Part shown: positions 34,301-42,705 of the stretch, one piece after another
Numbering within the stretch: the first letter of the stretch is position 1
Layout of the letters: each line of letters opens with the position of its first letter
Assembly: GCA_964434165.1 (NCBI GenBank)
Contig: CAYSUS010000020.1
Location: forward strand, 19,658-83,657
Source of the DNA: CAYSUS01 sp964434165
Lineage (GTDB): Bacteria > Planctomycetota > Planctomycetia > Pirellulales > Thermoguttaceae
Reading direction: 5' to 3'
Length of the DNA: 64,000 bases
Notes under the pieces: model-generated
Database searches by the model: none
What the model saw: the letters and a program-made list of their open reading frames with translations, nothing else
What the model was told of the DNA's origin: nothing
Made by a program: the position numbers and the translations under genes

Positions 34301-34910
34301 GCTCGACATCTGGGGCATCGGCCATTACGGCGTGGTGCCCGTCGAGCAGATAGCCCGGCTGAAGGCGCAGGGCAAGCGGATCTGGCTGACCACGGACGGG
34401 CAGATGTGCACGGACACGCCGCTGTGTGCCGTCGAGCGGCTCCTGCCGCACTACTGCTTCCAGGTCGGGGCCGAGGCCTACGAGTTCTGGGGCGTGGCCT
34501 GGACTACGTACGACCCGTTCCGCTACGGCTGGCACGCGTACATCCACCAGTCGAGCAAGCCGGGCACCAGCTTCCACGTGCGCTATCCCAACGGTGACGG
34601 GTTCCTCATATATCCCGGCGCGGCGATGGGACACCGCGGCCCGATCAGCTCGATCCGGCTGGAGCAGGCCCGGGAAGGCGTGGAAGATTACGAGTACCTG
34701 TACCTGCTCCGCGCGCTAGCGCGGCAGGCGAGGGCCGCCGGGCGCGACGCGTCGGCCGCCGAGGCCGCCCTGGAGCAGGCCGCCACGCTGGTCGAGATCC
34801 CCAACGCGGGCGGACGCTACTCGACCAGCATCCTTCCCGACCCCGACGCGGTGTTCCGACTGAGAAAGGCGGTTGCCGAGGCCATTGAGCGGTTGACCAG
34901 GAAGGACTAG
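31362..34910 (+). CDS. Large secreted DUF4091 protein with carbohydrate-binding-like modules
   Basis: An 1182-residue exported protein with a signal peptide (1-25). After a beta domain (about 27-130) come two jelly-roll modules of the CBM4/9 type, starting LVNGDLERGEGPAPAGW (about 150) and LLDNPSFESGTESWTA (about 438). The C-terminal part (about 610-1180) is the catalytic-like region: LWPVNALVKVFPDEP, a linker with DHATSYYRD, FPFSYTPWHFYLFGWG-like barrel strands, YISDEPFYRE (about 933, possible acidic pair) and the DUF4091 end DGFLIYPGAAMG with EQAREGVEDYEYL. The family is related to GH123 N-acetylgalactosaminidases. The reading frame runs upstream to 30084, but that part is antisense to the repair gene; the ATG at 31362 opens onto the signal peptide. 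Confidence 0.85.
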   Translation: MARFLGIVLLWGAVPFVFATGGRGADWHHPLYLDGGHHWRQRFRVTVANRSDRAAEGEPVELKVGAGPGQAPLAGAAAESIRVCTAQGVELLFTLLSPDGEPLRRGSIPAGASLILPAECAANGHAVCFVYYDNPAAGEVPDFLAGHGGLVNGDLERGEGPAPAGWRHDEPDADHRAEWSTEKPQSGRRCLKTVVADGAEPTWISTRQRGIRITPGARYGMTGWVRAENVIGYAGWYLHVGNREDPMLLAPMLKGGDGTFGWKQVTARFTAPDEAEQASLGTVLRGTGTAWFDNVRLECLDPPRLAAAAEKPQRCALRAIGAPGPWPSDGKPDHRCRHRAVVRAWNFAAREREVLVSLDAGMLRSRLGGRLDQAGLRCTLDGQRLPHSLLGDTLLMETSLPARCAATACAYFAPGDAKEERATDPAGYAALVAGKRNLLDNPSFESGTESWTATPSDAKSGVRLGIVDQQNAPRQGEKCAQMHVPHGSPEAWRGWHQRVDVEPGASYLVAAWVRCKDLQGGDLRLHLHVHKPGGGLSEHQPFRSAPGSLEGTAGWTLLSGTLTMPPDAANLSLHLTMSATGTAWHDGALIAEVAPGRVAQLEGRPVAGAEKLHLWPVNALVKVFPDEPAPDAAPRAAISLARNEREPLQLAVRGGRAWEDVRVEIDPPTGPGGAILEDVTVNVAGYVPIDHATSYYRDTSPAWHRRIPSYGPRCDGFPGLWPDPLLPRACFDLEPNTTQAVWITVGAPKGALPGEYRGRVRLTSQGRTVAECPFDTRVWDFALPDGNHLAAIYDVRFGPGGHQWGKDLQDAYPEIVRFMAERRLCPDAVRPVPAFRYEDGKATVDFEAFDRAAAWYFDELKIPFSYTPWHFYLFGWGHPPKQMFGELPYEGQPPFEEADRSRLRPEYKKAYQACLRLFWSHLKEKGWDRRFVLYISDEPFYREQPIRAQMKALCRMIHEVDPEIPIYSSTWHHVPDWDDSLDIWGIGHYGVVPVEQIARLKAQGKRIWLTTDGQMCTDTPLCAVERLLPHYCFQVGAEAYEFWGVAWTTYDPFRYGWHAYIHQSSKPGTSFHVRYPNGDGFLIYPGAAMGHRGPISSIRLEQAREGVEDYEYLYLLRALARQARAAGRDASAAEAALEQAATLVEIPNAGGRYSTSILPDPDAVFRLRKAVAEAIERLTRKD

Positions 34911-34964
34911 CGGCGCGCAGGGAAGAGAGGCACCAGGCGATCGAACTCGCGAGAGGACATGCTC

Positions 34965-36701
34965 ATGTACGCTTGCGCAAAACCGATTCGAAGCCGGGCC
35001 GCGGGTTGGGGCCTGGCTGCGGCAGTCTTGCTCGCATCCCTCGGCGGGCCGGCAGCGCAGGATGCTCCAAAGCCGACCCCGATCGACGAATTGTCGCTGC
35101 CGGGCCCGAAGCGCGTCGCGCCTGCCCCGACCGAGACGGCCGTTCCACCGCCTGGAGGCGACGCCCTGCCGCCTTTGCCATCCCGACTGCCGCGCCGGGA
35201 GACGGTTCCGTCGCCTCCGCGTGCCGGCATCTCCGACGTCCCGGAGGGCGAGGCGCCGCGTCCCAGTCCACCCACGCCCATTGCGCCGGATCCCCCGACG
35301 AGCGATCCGGCTACCGGCTCACCCCCCGGGCCCAAGAGCGATGTTCCGAAGGCGAGCGCCGCGCGGCCCTCCCGGGCTCCGACGCCAGAGAAGCAAATGT
35401 CTTCGACTCCGCCGCAGGAGGACGCCCCGATGCGCCCGCCGCTCGCGGACGTGTTGGAAGCGGCCGCGTCGTGGGAGCAAGCCCCCCTGGATGCCCTGCT
35501 GCGGCAATCCGAGCCGCTGGCCCAACTGCTCGCCGAATCGACGCTCCGCACCGTCGAGGCCGGGGTCGACCGCGAGCTGGAGCAGGCCCTCGAATCGCTG
35601 TGGACCGCGGCCAATCTCCGTGCCGAAGCCGCGCGGCTGCTGGGCAGCTCCGCCGCGCTGCGCGGGTCGGTCAGCACGCTGCAGCGCGACCTGGCCGTGG
35701 TGGACGAGCGCGTTCGCGCGGAATTCGAGCGCGGCGCCGCAGGGGGCGACGCCGGCCGCGCCAGCCTGTCGGCCTACCACGTCCACCGTGCCGACGCCGT
35801 GGGCGCGCGCCTCGATGACGATCGGGCCGGCCGGATCGCCGCGCTCAACCGGGCCCTGGCCGCCGCCACCTCGCTGGTGGCCGTGCGCCGGTCGCAATTC
35901 GAGGCGGGACAGGTCGGAATCGAGGCGCTCGTCGAGCCGGAGCGCCTACGGTACGAGGCGGCCGCCGCGCTGGCCGGGCTGACCTCAAGCGACCCGGGGC
36001 AGGTCCGCCAAGCGAAGACGGCTGAGCTGGACCGGCTCGTGGCCGCGCTGGGCCGCATCGTCCAACTGTCGGCCGCGGGGGGCCGGGCCCCCGGCATCGC
36101 GCCCAGCCCCCACGCGGTGCTGGCCCAGCACATGGAGGCCAGCTACGGCGCGCGCCTGGCCGCCCTCCGAGGCGAGCGCAACGAGCAAGCGGAGCGGCTT
36201 GGCGAGTCGGTCAAGCAGGCCGAGAAGCTGCTCGCCCTGGTTACGAACGATGGCAGCCGGAGGCAGTTTCCTGCCGCCGTGGTGCTCGACGCGAGCATGC
36301 ACCTTCAGAGGGCGCGTCTCGCCCTGGCCCGCCGCGCCGTGTCCGATGCGGCCGCCTACGCCCTCGTGCGCCGCGAGGCGTTCCAGGAGCACGCGGCCGT
36401 CGCCGAGAACGTCCTGAACCGGTCGGCGGCCCGCTACCGGGCCGGGCTCGAATCCGTTTCGCGGTGCGCGTACGCGGCCGCGCGCTCCCTGTGGATTCGG
36501 CTTCAGGTGGCCCGCCTGGGGCGCGCGCAGGTCGCGACGGAAGACGCGGCTTACGCCAGTCCCGCGCCGGCACGCGACGGCCCTGAGCGAGTTCCCGCCC
36601 CGCGTCCCGAACCGGTCCGACGCGCGGCGGCCGGGGCACCCCGCGCGCGGGGTTCCTCCCCGTGCAGGTGCCCGCCCGTGATCGTCGTGCCGTGCCCTTA
36701 G
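34965..36701 (+). CDS. Exported Pro-rich/coiled-coil protein
   Basis: A 578-residue exported protein with a signal peptide (about 1-30). Residues about 35-150 are rich in Pro, Ser and Ala and probably unfolded. The remainder (about 160-530) is almost all helix, with heptad-like Ala, Leu and Arg spacing. Two segments, SLVAVRRSQFEAGQVGIEAL and ENVLNRSAARYRAGLESVSR, look like the repeated YxxGxxS helices of TolC-type outer-membrane proteins, but no beta-barrel strands or full TolC repeat can be shown. It ends in a Cys/Pro tail (PCRCPPVIVVPCP). The ATG at 34965 is better spaced from GAGAGGA than the one six bases before it. Its function is not known. Confidence 0.65.
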   Translation: MYACAKPIRSRAAGWGLAAAVLLASLGGPAAQDAPKPTPIDELSLPGPKRVAPAPTETAVPPPGGDALPPLPSRLPRRETVPSPPRAGISDVPEGEAPRPSPPTPIAPDPPTSDPATGSPPGPKSDVPKASAARPSRAPTPEKQMSSTPPQEDAPMRPPLADVLEAAASWEQAPLDALLRQSEPLAQLLAESTLRTVEAGVDRELEQALESLWTAANLRAEAARLLGSSAALRGSVSTLQRDLAVVDERVRAEFERGAAGGDAGRASLSAYHVHRADAVGARLDDDRAGRIAALNRALAAATSLVAVRRSQFEAGQVGIEALVEPERLRYEAAAALAGLTSSDPGQVRQAKTAELDRLVAALGRIVQLSAAGGRAPGIAPSPHAVLAQHMEASYGARLAALRGERNEQAERLGESVKQAEKLLALVTNDGSRRQFPAAVVLDASMHLQRARLALARRAVSDAAAYALVRREAFQEHAAVAENVLNRSAARYRAGLESVSRCAYAAARSLWIRLQVARLGRAQVATEDAAYASPAPARDGPERVPAPRPEPVRRAAAGAPRARGSSPCRCPPVIVVPCP

Positions 36702-36776
36702 GTGCCGGAGCGCATGGGGACTTCCCTGCTCGCGGAGACCGCGGCAAGCTCTCACGCTCGCCGCCGCCGCCGGCAA

Positions 36777-38597
36777 TCACCGTGTCCAAAGCCCGCGCGG
36801 GGGACGGCCGATCTCCTCGCGCAGCAGGACCCACCAGCGGCGCGCGCCTTCGTCCATGGCCTTCAGCCACGGTCGCTCCGGCGGCGGCCGGCGCTCCAGA
36901 AGCAGGGTGGCCAGATCGGCGATCACCGTGTGGTTGTCGCCATAGTATGAATGCCCTAGCAAGCTCGTGTCCACGGCCGAGACGTCGATCGTGTCGATGC
37001 CTGGGACCACGACCAGATCGCGGCCCGAGTCGCCGGCGCGGGGATACCCGTGGACCCGCTTCGAGAGGGCCAGGGCCTCGTCCTTGCTCGAAGCGTAGAG
37101 CGTCACGCGCCGGGCGGTCTTGACGATCGCCGGCGCGATGTCGCGGCGGAACACCTCGGCGTCGATGTCCGGGGCCGTGAGCACGACCTCGTGGAACACG
37201 CTCGACTCCTCGCCCAGCTCGTAGGAGAGCTGCTGAAGGGCCGAGGTCAGGGCCCGGTTGCCCATGCTGTGGGCCACCAGATGGACCGCCTCCGCGCCGG
37301 TCTGGCGGGCCACCGTGAGGAGGAATTCCTTCAGGTGCGGCACGGTCCACACGGCGTTCGTCTCATCGACCGCGTACTGGAGGAGCCCTCCCTGCGACGG
37401 CCAACTGAAGAACAGGGGCGCGCCGTCGAACTCCAGGTCGTAGGCCAACTGCGCGGTGCGCCGCGCGGCGTCTTCGAACGTCACGTTGTATCCGTGCACG
37501 AAGACCAGGGCCTCGCGCCGGGCCGACCGCTCCACCCGGCCGCGGCACGCCTGCAAGAACCCATCCCGCCCCAGGGGCTCGACGTCCAGAAGCACCACGT
37601 GCCTGTGAGGCTTCTCCGCGAACTCCAGGCGGAACACGGACGGGCTTTCGAGCTCGCCGCGCTCGTGCGTCTCCGGAATGCTCACGTCGCACGACCCGAA
37701 GGCCAGGGAGCCCCGATGGTTGCCGTAGTACCGGCCTGGGTCGATCTCGGCTCGGCGTTCCGTGCCGCGCAGCCACAGGCCCAGGCATCCGAAAACGAGC
37801 GTCGTGGCCAGGCCGGCCGCCGCCAGGTACTTCAGCCAGAAGCTGCGCGGCCGCGCGCACGAAAGCGAGGCCAGCGCGATCGTAACCACTGCGGCGGCGA
37901 TCGCCCCGGAGCGCCACTGCGCGGCCCCCACGGACGACGCGGCCGCGCCGGCCGGCGCGCGATCGGTGCCGTAGAACACCGTGACGCGGGTGAAGCCGTC
38001 GTCCGCCGCGTCGTCCGAAGACGGCCGACGATCCTCGGCCGACGGGTCGATTGCAGCCGGCTCCTCGACCGACCGCATCGCCGTCGAGGGCCCTTCTGCG
38101 CTTGGGCCAGGGCGCGCGGCGATCGGCGCAAGCTCGCCGCCTGGGTTCTTGGCCGCCCGAGGGATCGTGGCAGGCGACCGGATACTCACTCCCGCCGAGC
38201 CGCCGCCGTGGGGGGGCATTACCATCTTGGCCATCGACGGGCGCGCGTCGGGGCGCATGGGCGGCCGCGGGGCCGGAGGCTCAGGTTTCGGCGAGACCAC
38301 AGCCGTCGGCGGGAGCAACTCGACAGGCCCTTCGCCCGAACCGCCCGGCTGAGGACAAGTCGCGCCATGGTCCGGCCAAGTGACGGGCCGTTCCGCGCCG
38401 GATTCCCCGCCATCGGGCGGTGGGTTCTGCACGGGATCCTCGGCCCCACCAGCCGTGGCCGTCGCGCCGGGACGTTCGTCGCGAGGTCCACGATCCTCCC
38501 GCTGCACCGATTCGCCCTTGTTCCCCGCACCGCAGCCGGCAAGAAGGGCGACCGCAGCCGCGGTGGCGAGGAGGGTCGATGTGCGTGCCCGTCGCAT
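36777..38597 (-). CDS. DUF900 alpha/beta-hydrolase lipoprotein with a membrane insertion
   Basis: A 606-residue protein. It starts with a lipoprotein signal (lipobox LLAGC, Cys22) and a long unfolded Pro/Gly-rich segment (about 25-200). The DUF900 hydrolase domain then begins with VTVFYGTDRA (205-214), but two membrane helices (about 230-248 and 256-276) intervene before it resumes with YYGNHRGSLAFGSCDVSIPETHERGE. The rest is canonical: EALVFVHGYNVTFEDAARR, APLFFSWPSQG, and the nucleophile elbow VAHSMGNR with Ser444; Asp477 or Asp479 and a late His (GHSYYGD) may complete the triad. It should be a membrane-bound esterase or lipase. The combination of a lipid anchor and internal helices is unusual. 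Confidence 0.82.
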   Translation of the reverse strand: MRRARTSTLLATAAAVALLAGCGAGNKGESVQREDRGPRDERPGATATAGGAEDPVQNPPPDGGESGAERPVTWPDHGATCPQPGGSGEGPVELLPPTAVVSPKPEPPAPRPPMRPDARPSMAKMVMPPHGGGSAGVSIRSPATIPRAAKNPGGELAPIAARPGPSAEGPSTAMRSVEEPAAIDPSAEDRRPSSDDAADDGFTRVTVFYGTDRAPAGAAASSVGAAQWRSGAIAAAVVTIALASLSCARPRSFWLKYLAAAGLATTLVFGCLGLWLRGTERRAEIDPGRYYGNHRGSLAFGSCDVSIPETHERGELESPSVFRLEFAEKPHRHVVLLDVEPLGRDGFLQACRGRVERSARREALVFVHGYNVTFEDAARRTAQLAYDLEFDGAPLFFSWPSQGGLLQYAVDETNAVWTVPHLKEFLLTVARQTGAEAVHLVAHSMGNRALTSALQQLSYELGEESSVFHEVVLTAPDIDAEVFRRDIAPAIVKTARRVTLYASSKDEALALSKRVHGYPRAGDSGRDLVVVPGIDTIDVSAVDTSLLGHSYYGDNHTVIADLATLLLERRPPPERPWLKAMDEGARRWWVLLREEIGRPPRGLWTR

Positions 38598-38985
38598 GGC
38601 ATCCGTTCCGGGTTGCTCGGATCGTACAGAATGGGGGGCGCAGAATAGCAGAAAAGGGGCTCATGCCCCAGGGCAGTTGTGCGCCGAGGCCGCGCGCAGG
38701 GGCCCCAAAGGCGTCTCTCCTCGTGCGGCCTGACTGCAAGGGCAGCCTGTTTTGAAAGGGCCTGCCCACCCCGCACCTGCCGCTTTCGCGTGCCCGAGCG
38801 GGACGCAAACCCGGATCGGGCCGCTTGCTTCTCATGCGTTTTGCCCGAGCTATAATACAGAAGTTATATTGCAGAAAGCGGTTACGACTCGGGCACGTCC
38901 GCTGGGCCGGGTTTTCGATTGTACCGAAGGCCTGGCATCGCCGCTTGCGGCGATGCCGGCCGCCACCCTCCGGAGTCGGCACGCG
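38598..38985. other. Divergent intergenic region
   Basis: These 388 bases separate the DUF900 gene (minus) and the zinc-ribbon/GYF gene (plus). A perfect -10 box, TATAAT, is at 38851-38856 on the plus strand, without a good -35 (TTGCTT lies 20 bp upstream). A reading frame continues through part of this region upstream of 38986 but looks non-coding. Nothing else is seen. Confidence 0.5.
38851..38856 (+). promoter_or_regulatory. TATAAT -10 box upstream of the zinc-ribbon/GYF gene
   Basis: The hexamer is perfect and lies in an AT-rich patch (GAGCTATAATACAGAAG) in an otherwise GC-rich gap. The leader would be about 120 bases. The missing -35 keeps the call tentative. Confidence 0.45.
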
Positions 38986-39906
38986 ATGGGTATTCGGTTC
39001 TGGTGCCCCAACGGGCACAAGCTGAACGTGAAGGCGTTTCAGGCGGGTCGCCGCGGGATCTGCCCATACTGCGGAGCCCGGTTCGTCATTCCCGCCGAGA
39101 GCACGCGCCGTACCGGGGCCGGCGACCGAATTCCCGAGCCCCAGGAGCACTCGGTTCACGAAGGCGGCGTGACCAGCATGCCGCCGGAGGCCGTGCAGTA
39201 TCAGCCGGGCGACGCGGCCCAGCCCGAGTCGGCCCCCCAGCCCCAGGCCGCGCCCATGCCGGAGGCCGGCGCCGCGCCGATGGACATGCAGGCGGCGCCG
39301 TCTCAGGTCCCGCTCACCCCGGTCGAGGGCGCAGCGCCCGGCGCTCCGCAGGCCGCCCCGAGCGCCGACTTCGCCGCCGGGCCGCAACCTGCCTACACGG
39401 CCATGCCGCTCTCGCCCTCCTCGCCTGCGGCGCCCTCTGCCGCGCCCGCCGCGGCCGCGGCCAACGACCCGCTGGCCGAGGCCCCGGACGCGGTGTGGTA
39501 CGTGCGCCCGCCGACCGGCGGGCAGTTCGGCCCGGCCACGGCCGACGTGATGCGCAACTGGATCGAGGAAGGCCGCGTCAGCCCCGACTCGCTCGTCTGG
39601 CGCGAGGGCTGGCGCGACTGGCAGGAGGCCGGCGCCGTCCTCCCGCAGTTGGGAGCCGACGACGCCTCCGCGCTGGCGTTCGGCGGCTCGTCGCCGCAGG
39701 CCTCGGCGCCGGCGCGGATTGCGCGGGCAAGCCGGCCCAACGCGCCGGCCGCCCTGGTCATCGTGATTCTCGTTCTCGCCGTGCTGATCCTGTTCGGCGT
39801 CTTCCTTTGGGTGGCTTTCGCACCAGGGCCTTCGGGATCGAACGAGAGCTCCTCCGCCCGGACCGTCCCGCCGTCGCTGGCCTTCGAGCGTCCCCCCGCC
39901 GCCTGA
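38986..39906 (+). CDS. Zinc-ribbon and GYF_2 domain membrane protein
   Basis: A 306-residue protein with three parts. Residues 5-34 are a zinc ribbon, FWCPNGHKLNVKAFQAGRRG then ICPYCGARFVIP, in which CxxGH and CxxC would bind Zn2+. A long Pro/Ala/Gln-rich linker follows (about 60-160). Residues about 165-220 are a GYF_2 domain (VWYVRPPTGGQFGPATADVM, then WIEEGRVSPDSLVWREGW), a fold that binds Pro-rich peptides. A single membrane helix (about 250-273, LVIVILVLAVLILFGVFLWV) is near the C-terminus, so the domains face the cytoplasm. The start at 38986 has CGGAG upstream. The KAP-like NTPase gene follows 46 bases later, so the two may act together. Confidence 0.82.
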   Translation: MGIRFWCPNGHKLNVKAFQAGRRGICPYCGARFVIPAESTRRTGAGDRIPEPQEHSVHEGGVTSMPPEAVQYQPGDAAQPESAPQPQAAPMPEAGAAPMDMQAAPSQVPLTPVEGAAPGAPQAAPSADFAAGPQPAYTAMPLSPSSPAAPSAAPAAAAANDPLAEAPDAVWYVRPPTGGQFGPATADVMRNWIEEGRVSPDSLVWREGWRDWQEAGAVLPQLGADDASALAFGGSSPQASAPARIARASRPNAPAALVIVILVLAVLILFGVFLWVAFAPGPSGSNESSSARTVPPSLAFERPPAA

Positions 39907-39952
39907 GCCCCGGCGTTCCGCCCCCCAGAATCCTCCCGCCCCGGCTCGCAGC

Positions 39953-41446
39953 ATGAAGCTCCAGCAACTGCTCGAACACCACGGACTGTCCTCCAACCCC
40001 TTCGCCGACGAGGATGCGCAGACCGATCGCATCTTCAAGGGGCACTGCATCGACCACGCCTACCATCCCACCTGGGACAAGATCTATGGCAGCCCCGCGG
40101 AGCCGGCCACGGCGATCGTGTTCGGCGAGAAGGGCTCGGGCAAGACGGCCCTGGGCCTTCAGATCATACGCCACCTGGCCGACTACAACCTCGAGCATCC
40201 CGATCGGCGGGTGTTCGTGATCCGCTACGACGATTTCAATCCCTACCTGGACCGCTTCCGCGAGCGTTTCCGTGGACGCCGCCGGCAGGTTCGCCGCGCC
40301 CTGGCGCGGTGGAAGCTCTGGGACCACATGGACGCGATCCTCGCCCTGGGCGTGACGCAGCTCGTCGATCGCGCGGCGGGTGCCAGCCAGACCAGCCATC
40401 CGGCCGCGTTCGACGAGAAGCCGCTGCCCGTCGCCTCCCTCCAGGCGCCCCAGGTCCGCGACCTGCTGCTCCTGTGCGCCTGCTACGACCAGTCGACCTC
40501 GGAGACCCCCGAGGCCCGCTGGCGCCAGCTCCGCCGACTCGCCCGGTTCTCGACGTGGCGATCCCGATGGGATCTGGCCGTGGGCCTGGCGGTCGCGATC
40601 GTGCTGGTGGCGCTGGTGGTCGGACTGGGGCAGTGGTCGTGGCTGATTCACCCCTGGATCTACCTGATCGCGGCGGCGGCGTGGCTGCCGCGCCTCTTCC
40701 GGCTGGGAAAGTGGCAGTACCGCGCGTGGCGGATCGTGCGCAACACCCGCGTGCTCAATCAGAACGCGTCGATCCTTCGCCGCCTCCTGATGCGCTTCGC
40801 CACCAGCCAGATCGTCGGCCAGCCCCTTCCCGAGCACCAGCGCACCGACGACCGCTACGAGATGCTCGCCAAGCTCCAGACCGTGCTCCGCGGTCTGGGA
40901 TTCGAGGGCGTCGTCGTCCTGGTCGATCGAGTCGATGAGCCTTACCTGATCAACGGCTCGGCCGAGCTGATGCGCGCGCTCATCTGGCCGCTGTTGGACA
41001 ACAAGCTGCTGAAGCACCCGGGCCTGGGGTTCAAGCTGCTCCTTCCCGACGAGCTCTCGTACTTCATCGACCGCGAGGACCGCGAGTTCCACGAACGGGC
41101 CCGGCTGGACAAGCAGAACCTCGTCCGTTCGCTCCAGTGGACCGGGCAGTCGCTGTACGACCTGGCCAACGTGCGCCTGGAGGCCTGCGCCGCCCCCGAC
41201 CGCAAGCCCACGCTGCGCGATCTGTTCGACGACGCCGTGGACGACCGCCGCCTCATGGCGGCCATGCAATCGCTCCGCGTGCCGCGCCACCTGTTCAAGT
41301 TCATGTACCGGCTTCTGGTGACGCACACCAACGCGCATTCCGATCAGGAGCCGGTCTGGAAGATCGGCGTCTCCACCTTTGAGACCGTGCTCGCTCTGTA
41401 CCAGCGCGACCAGGACGCCTTCGATCGCGGCGTCGGCGCGGTGTGA
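39953..41446 (+). CDS. KAP-like membrane P-loop NTPase
   Basis: A 497-residue ATPase. The Walker A motif is FGEKGSGKTALG (57-68). The Walker B strand, VVVLVDRVDEP (320-330), comes 250 residues later. Between them lie a helical segment and two adjacent membrane helices (about 207-226 and 230-248). This layout, with membrane helices inserted between Walker A and Walker B, is the mark of the KAP family of P-loop NTPases. The C-terminal part is helical (FHERARLDKQNLVRSLQWTG, FKFMYRLLVTHTNAHS). KAP proteins are membrane-associated and several bacterial ones are linked to phage defence; a defence role here is only a possibility. The upstream gene codes for a membrane GYF protein. NPFADEDAQTD at the start resembles the opening of AAA/ExeA-type ATPases. 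Confidence 0.75.
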   Translation: MKLQQLLEHHGLSSNPFADEDAQTDRIFKGHCIDHAYHPTWDKIYGSPAEPATAIVFGEKGSGKTALGLQIIRHLADYNLEHPDRRVFVIRYDDFNPYLDRFRERFRGRRRQVRRALARWKLWDHMDAILALGVTQLVDRAAGASQTSHPAAFDEKPLPVASLQAPQVRDLLLLCACYDQSTSETPEARWRQLRRLARFSTWRSRWDLAVGLAVAIVLVALVVGLGQWSWLIHPWIYLIAAAAWLPRLFRLGKWQYRAWRIVRNTRVLNQNASILRRLLMRFATSQIVGQPLPEHQRTDDRYEMLAKLQTVLRGLGFEGVVVLVDRVDEPYLINGSAELMRALIWPLLDNKLLKHPGLGFKLLLPDELSYFIDREDREFHERARLDKQNLVRSLQWTGQSLYDLANVRLEACAAPDRKPTLRDLFDDAVDDRRLMAAMQSLRVPRHLFKFMYRLLVTHTNAHSDQEPVWKIGVSTFETVLALYQRDQDAFDRGVGAV

Positions 41447-41632
41447 CCCCCCAGGGCTTTCCAAGTCTCATCCGCTGACCGGCGGTCAAGCGGGCAAGGG
41501 CCTGGTCAACTCGTCTTGACGCTCTTCGTGCTTCCTGCGACACTCCCCCGCCCTTGCAGGACGGCGGCCGGGGATCGCCCCCCGGACCGAGGCATGACAC
41601 GCAGGCGTCGCGAGACCCAGGAGACCGAAAGG

Positions 41633-42277
41633 ATGCGAAGCCACGGATGGACCTTGCTGCTGGCAATAATCCCCCTCACGCTCCTCGGCTGTGGCCAGAC
41701 ATCGGGTGATGCCGACGGCGAGCAGGCCGCGACCGCCAACGCGGATAGCGATGCCGGTCGGAGCGCTGAAGAGAAGCCCCAGTCGCACTCCAAGCCGAAG
41801 CTGGACGGTCCGGCGGCCGCGGTGTACGAGTTTCTCGAAGCGGTGCGCTCCGGCGACGATGCCACGGCCGACCAGATGCTCACTACCGTGGCCCGGCAGA
41901 AGACCCAGGAAATGAACATGGTCGTGGCCCCTCCGGGCAGCGACACGGCCCGATTCCAGGTCGGCAAGGCCGAGATCCTGCCCGACGATCGAGCGAAAGT
42001 CGATTGCACCTGGACCGACCGCGACATCGACGGAACGATCCGTACCGATGAGATCATCTGGGTGCTGCGCAAGGAGACCGAGGGCTGGCGGATCGGCGGC
42101 ATGGTGGCCACCGTGTTCCCCGACACGGACCCGGTGATGCTCAACTTCGAGGACCCCGAGGGGATGATCCGGAAGCAGGAGGAGATCAAGAAGGAGATGG
42201 ATCGGCGCATGATGGCCGCCCGGGCGAAGACCGAGCCGGGGAAGCAACCTGGCGCGGAGGAGCCGATCCGACGTTAG
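41633..42277 (+). CDS. Small lipoprotein with an NTF2-like domain
   Basis: A 214-residue lipoprotein with lipobox LTLLGC (Cys near residue 20). After a charged linker it has one alpha+beta domain: GPAAAVYEFLEAVRSGDDATADQMLT (a helix pair), FQVGKAEILPDDRAKVDCTW and EIIWVLRKETEGWRIGGM (strands). This is the pattern of NTF2-like/DUF4878 domains, small cone-shaped modules that bind ligands. The C-terminus is charged helix (IRKQEEIKKEMDRRMMAARAK). The ATG at 41633 has AGGAG upstream; frames starting earlier (41516) would hide the signal peptide. A strong terminator follows, so this is the end of the transcript. Function unknown. Confidence 0.75.
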   Translation: MRSHGWTLLLAIIPLTLLGCGQTSGDADGEQAATANADSDAGRSAEEKPQSHSKPKLDGPAAAVYEFLEAVRSGDDATADQMLTTVARQKTQEMNMVVAPPGSDTARFQVGKAEILPDDRAKVDCTWTDRDIDGTIRTDEIIWVLRKETEGWRIGGMVATVFPDTDPVMLNFEDPEGMIRKQEEIKKEMDRRMMAARAKTEPGKQPGAEEPIRR

Positions 42278-42705
42278 CCGAGCTCCTAACCTCCGCCGCG
42301 CGATCAACTTAGTGAGAAAGCAATCGGGAGGCCCCCAGGTGGGGGCCTCCCGTTTTCCGTTTCTTGGTGTCGCGCGTCGGACGTGGCGTACACTTCCGGA
42401 GACATTCTCCGCAAAATTCCTAGACAGCCGATTTGCCGCAGCACGCAGGGTTTGTCAGGCTAGCGGCTTGACAATGCGATCAGCCATGCTAGCTTAACGT
42501 TCTAAGTTGCGTATTCGCTTCCACCCGACCCGGACCACCGAGGTATCACAGGGCAACCCTTAAGGTCTGGGCTGCGTGGTGCAATCGCCTTTGGGCGGCT
42601 CCCCGCCGTGCTGGCCGTCGGCTGACGGGGAGTGAATACTGCGAGACGGCACTACAGCGAATTCCTTGACGCTACGGTACCTGTTTGTCTGTTGGAGGAT
42701 CCCGA
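42278..42705. other. Intergenic region with terminator and a possible promoter
   Basis: This 428-base gap contains the terminator of the preceding gene (42325-42356) and, further on, TTGACA (42468-42473), a 16-bp spacer and TAGCTT (42490-42495), a possible but weak promoter for the cysteine-rich gene; its leader would be about 205 bases. A second TTGACG is at 42665. No gene is seen. Confidence 0.55.
42325..42356 (+). terminator. Strong intrinsic terminator
   Basis: CGGGAGGCCCCC (42325-42336), the loop AGGT and GGGGGCCTCCCG (42341-42352) form a perfect 12-bp stem, followed by TTTTCC. It ends the transcript of the NTF2-like lipoprotein gene. Confidence 0.9.
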
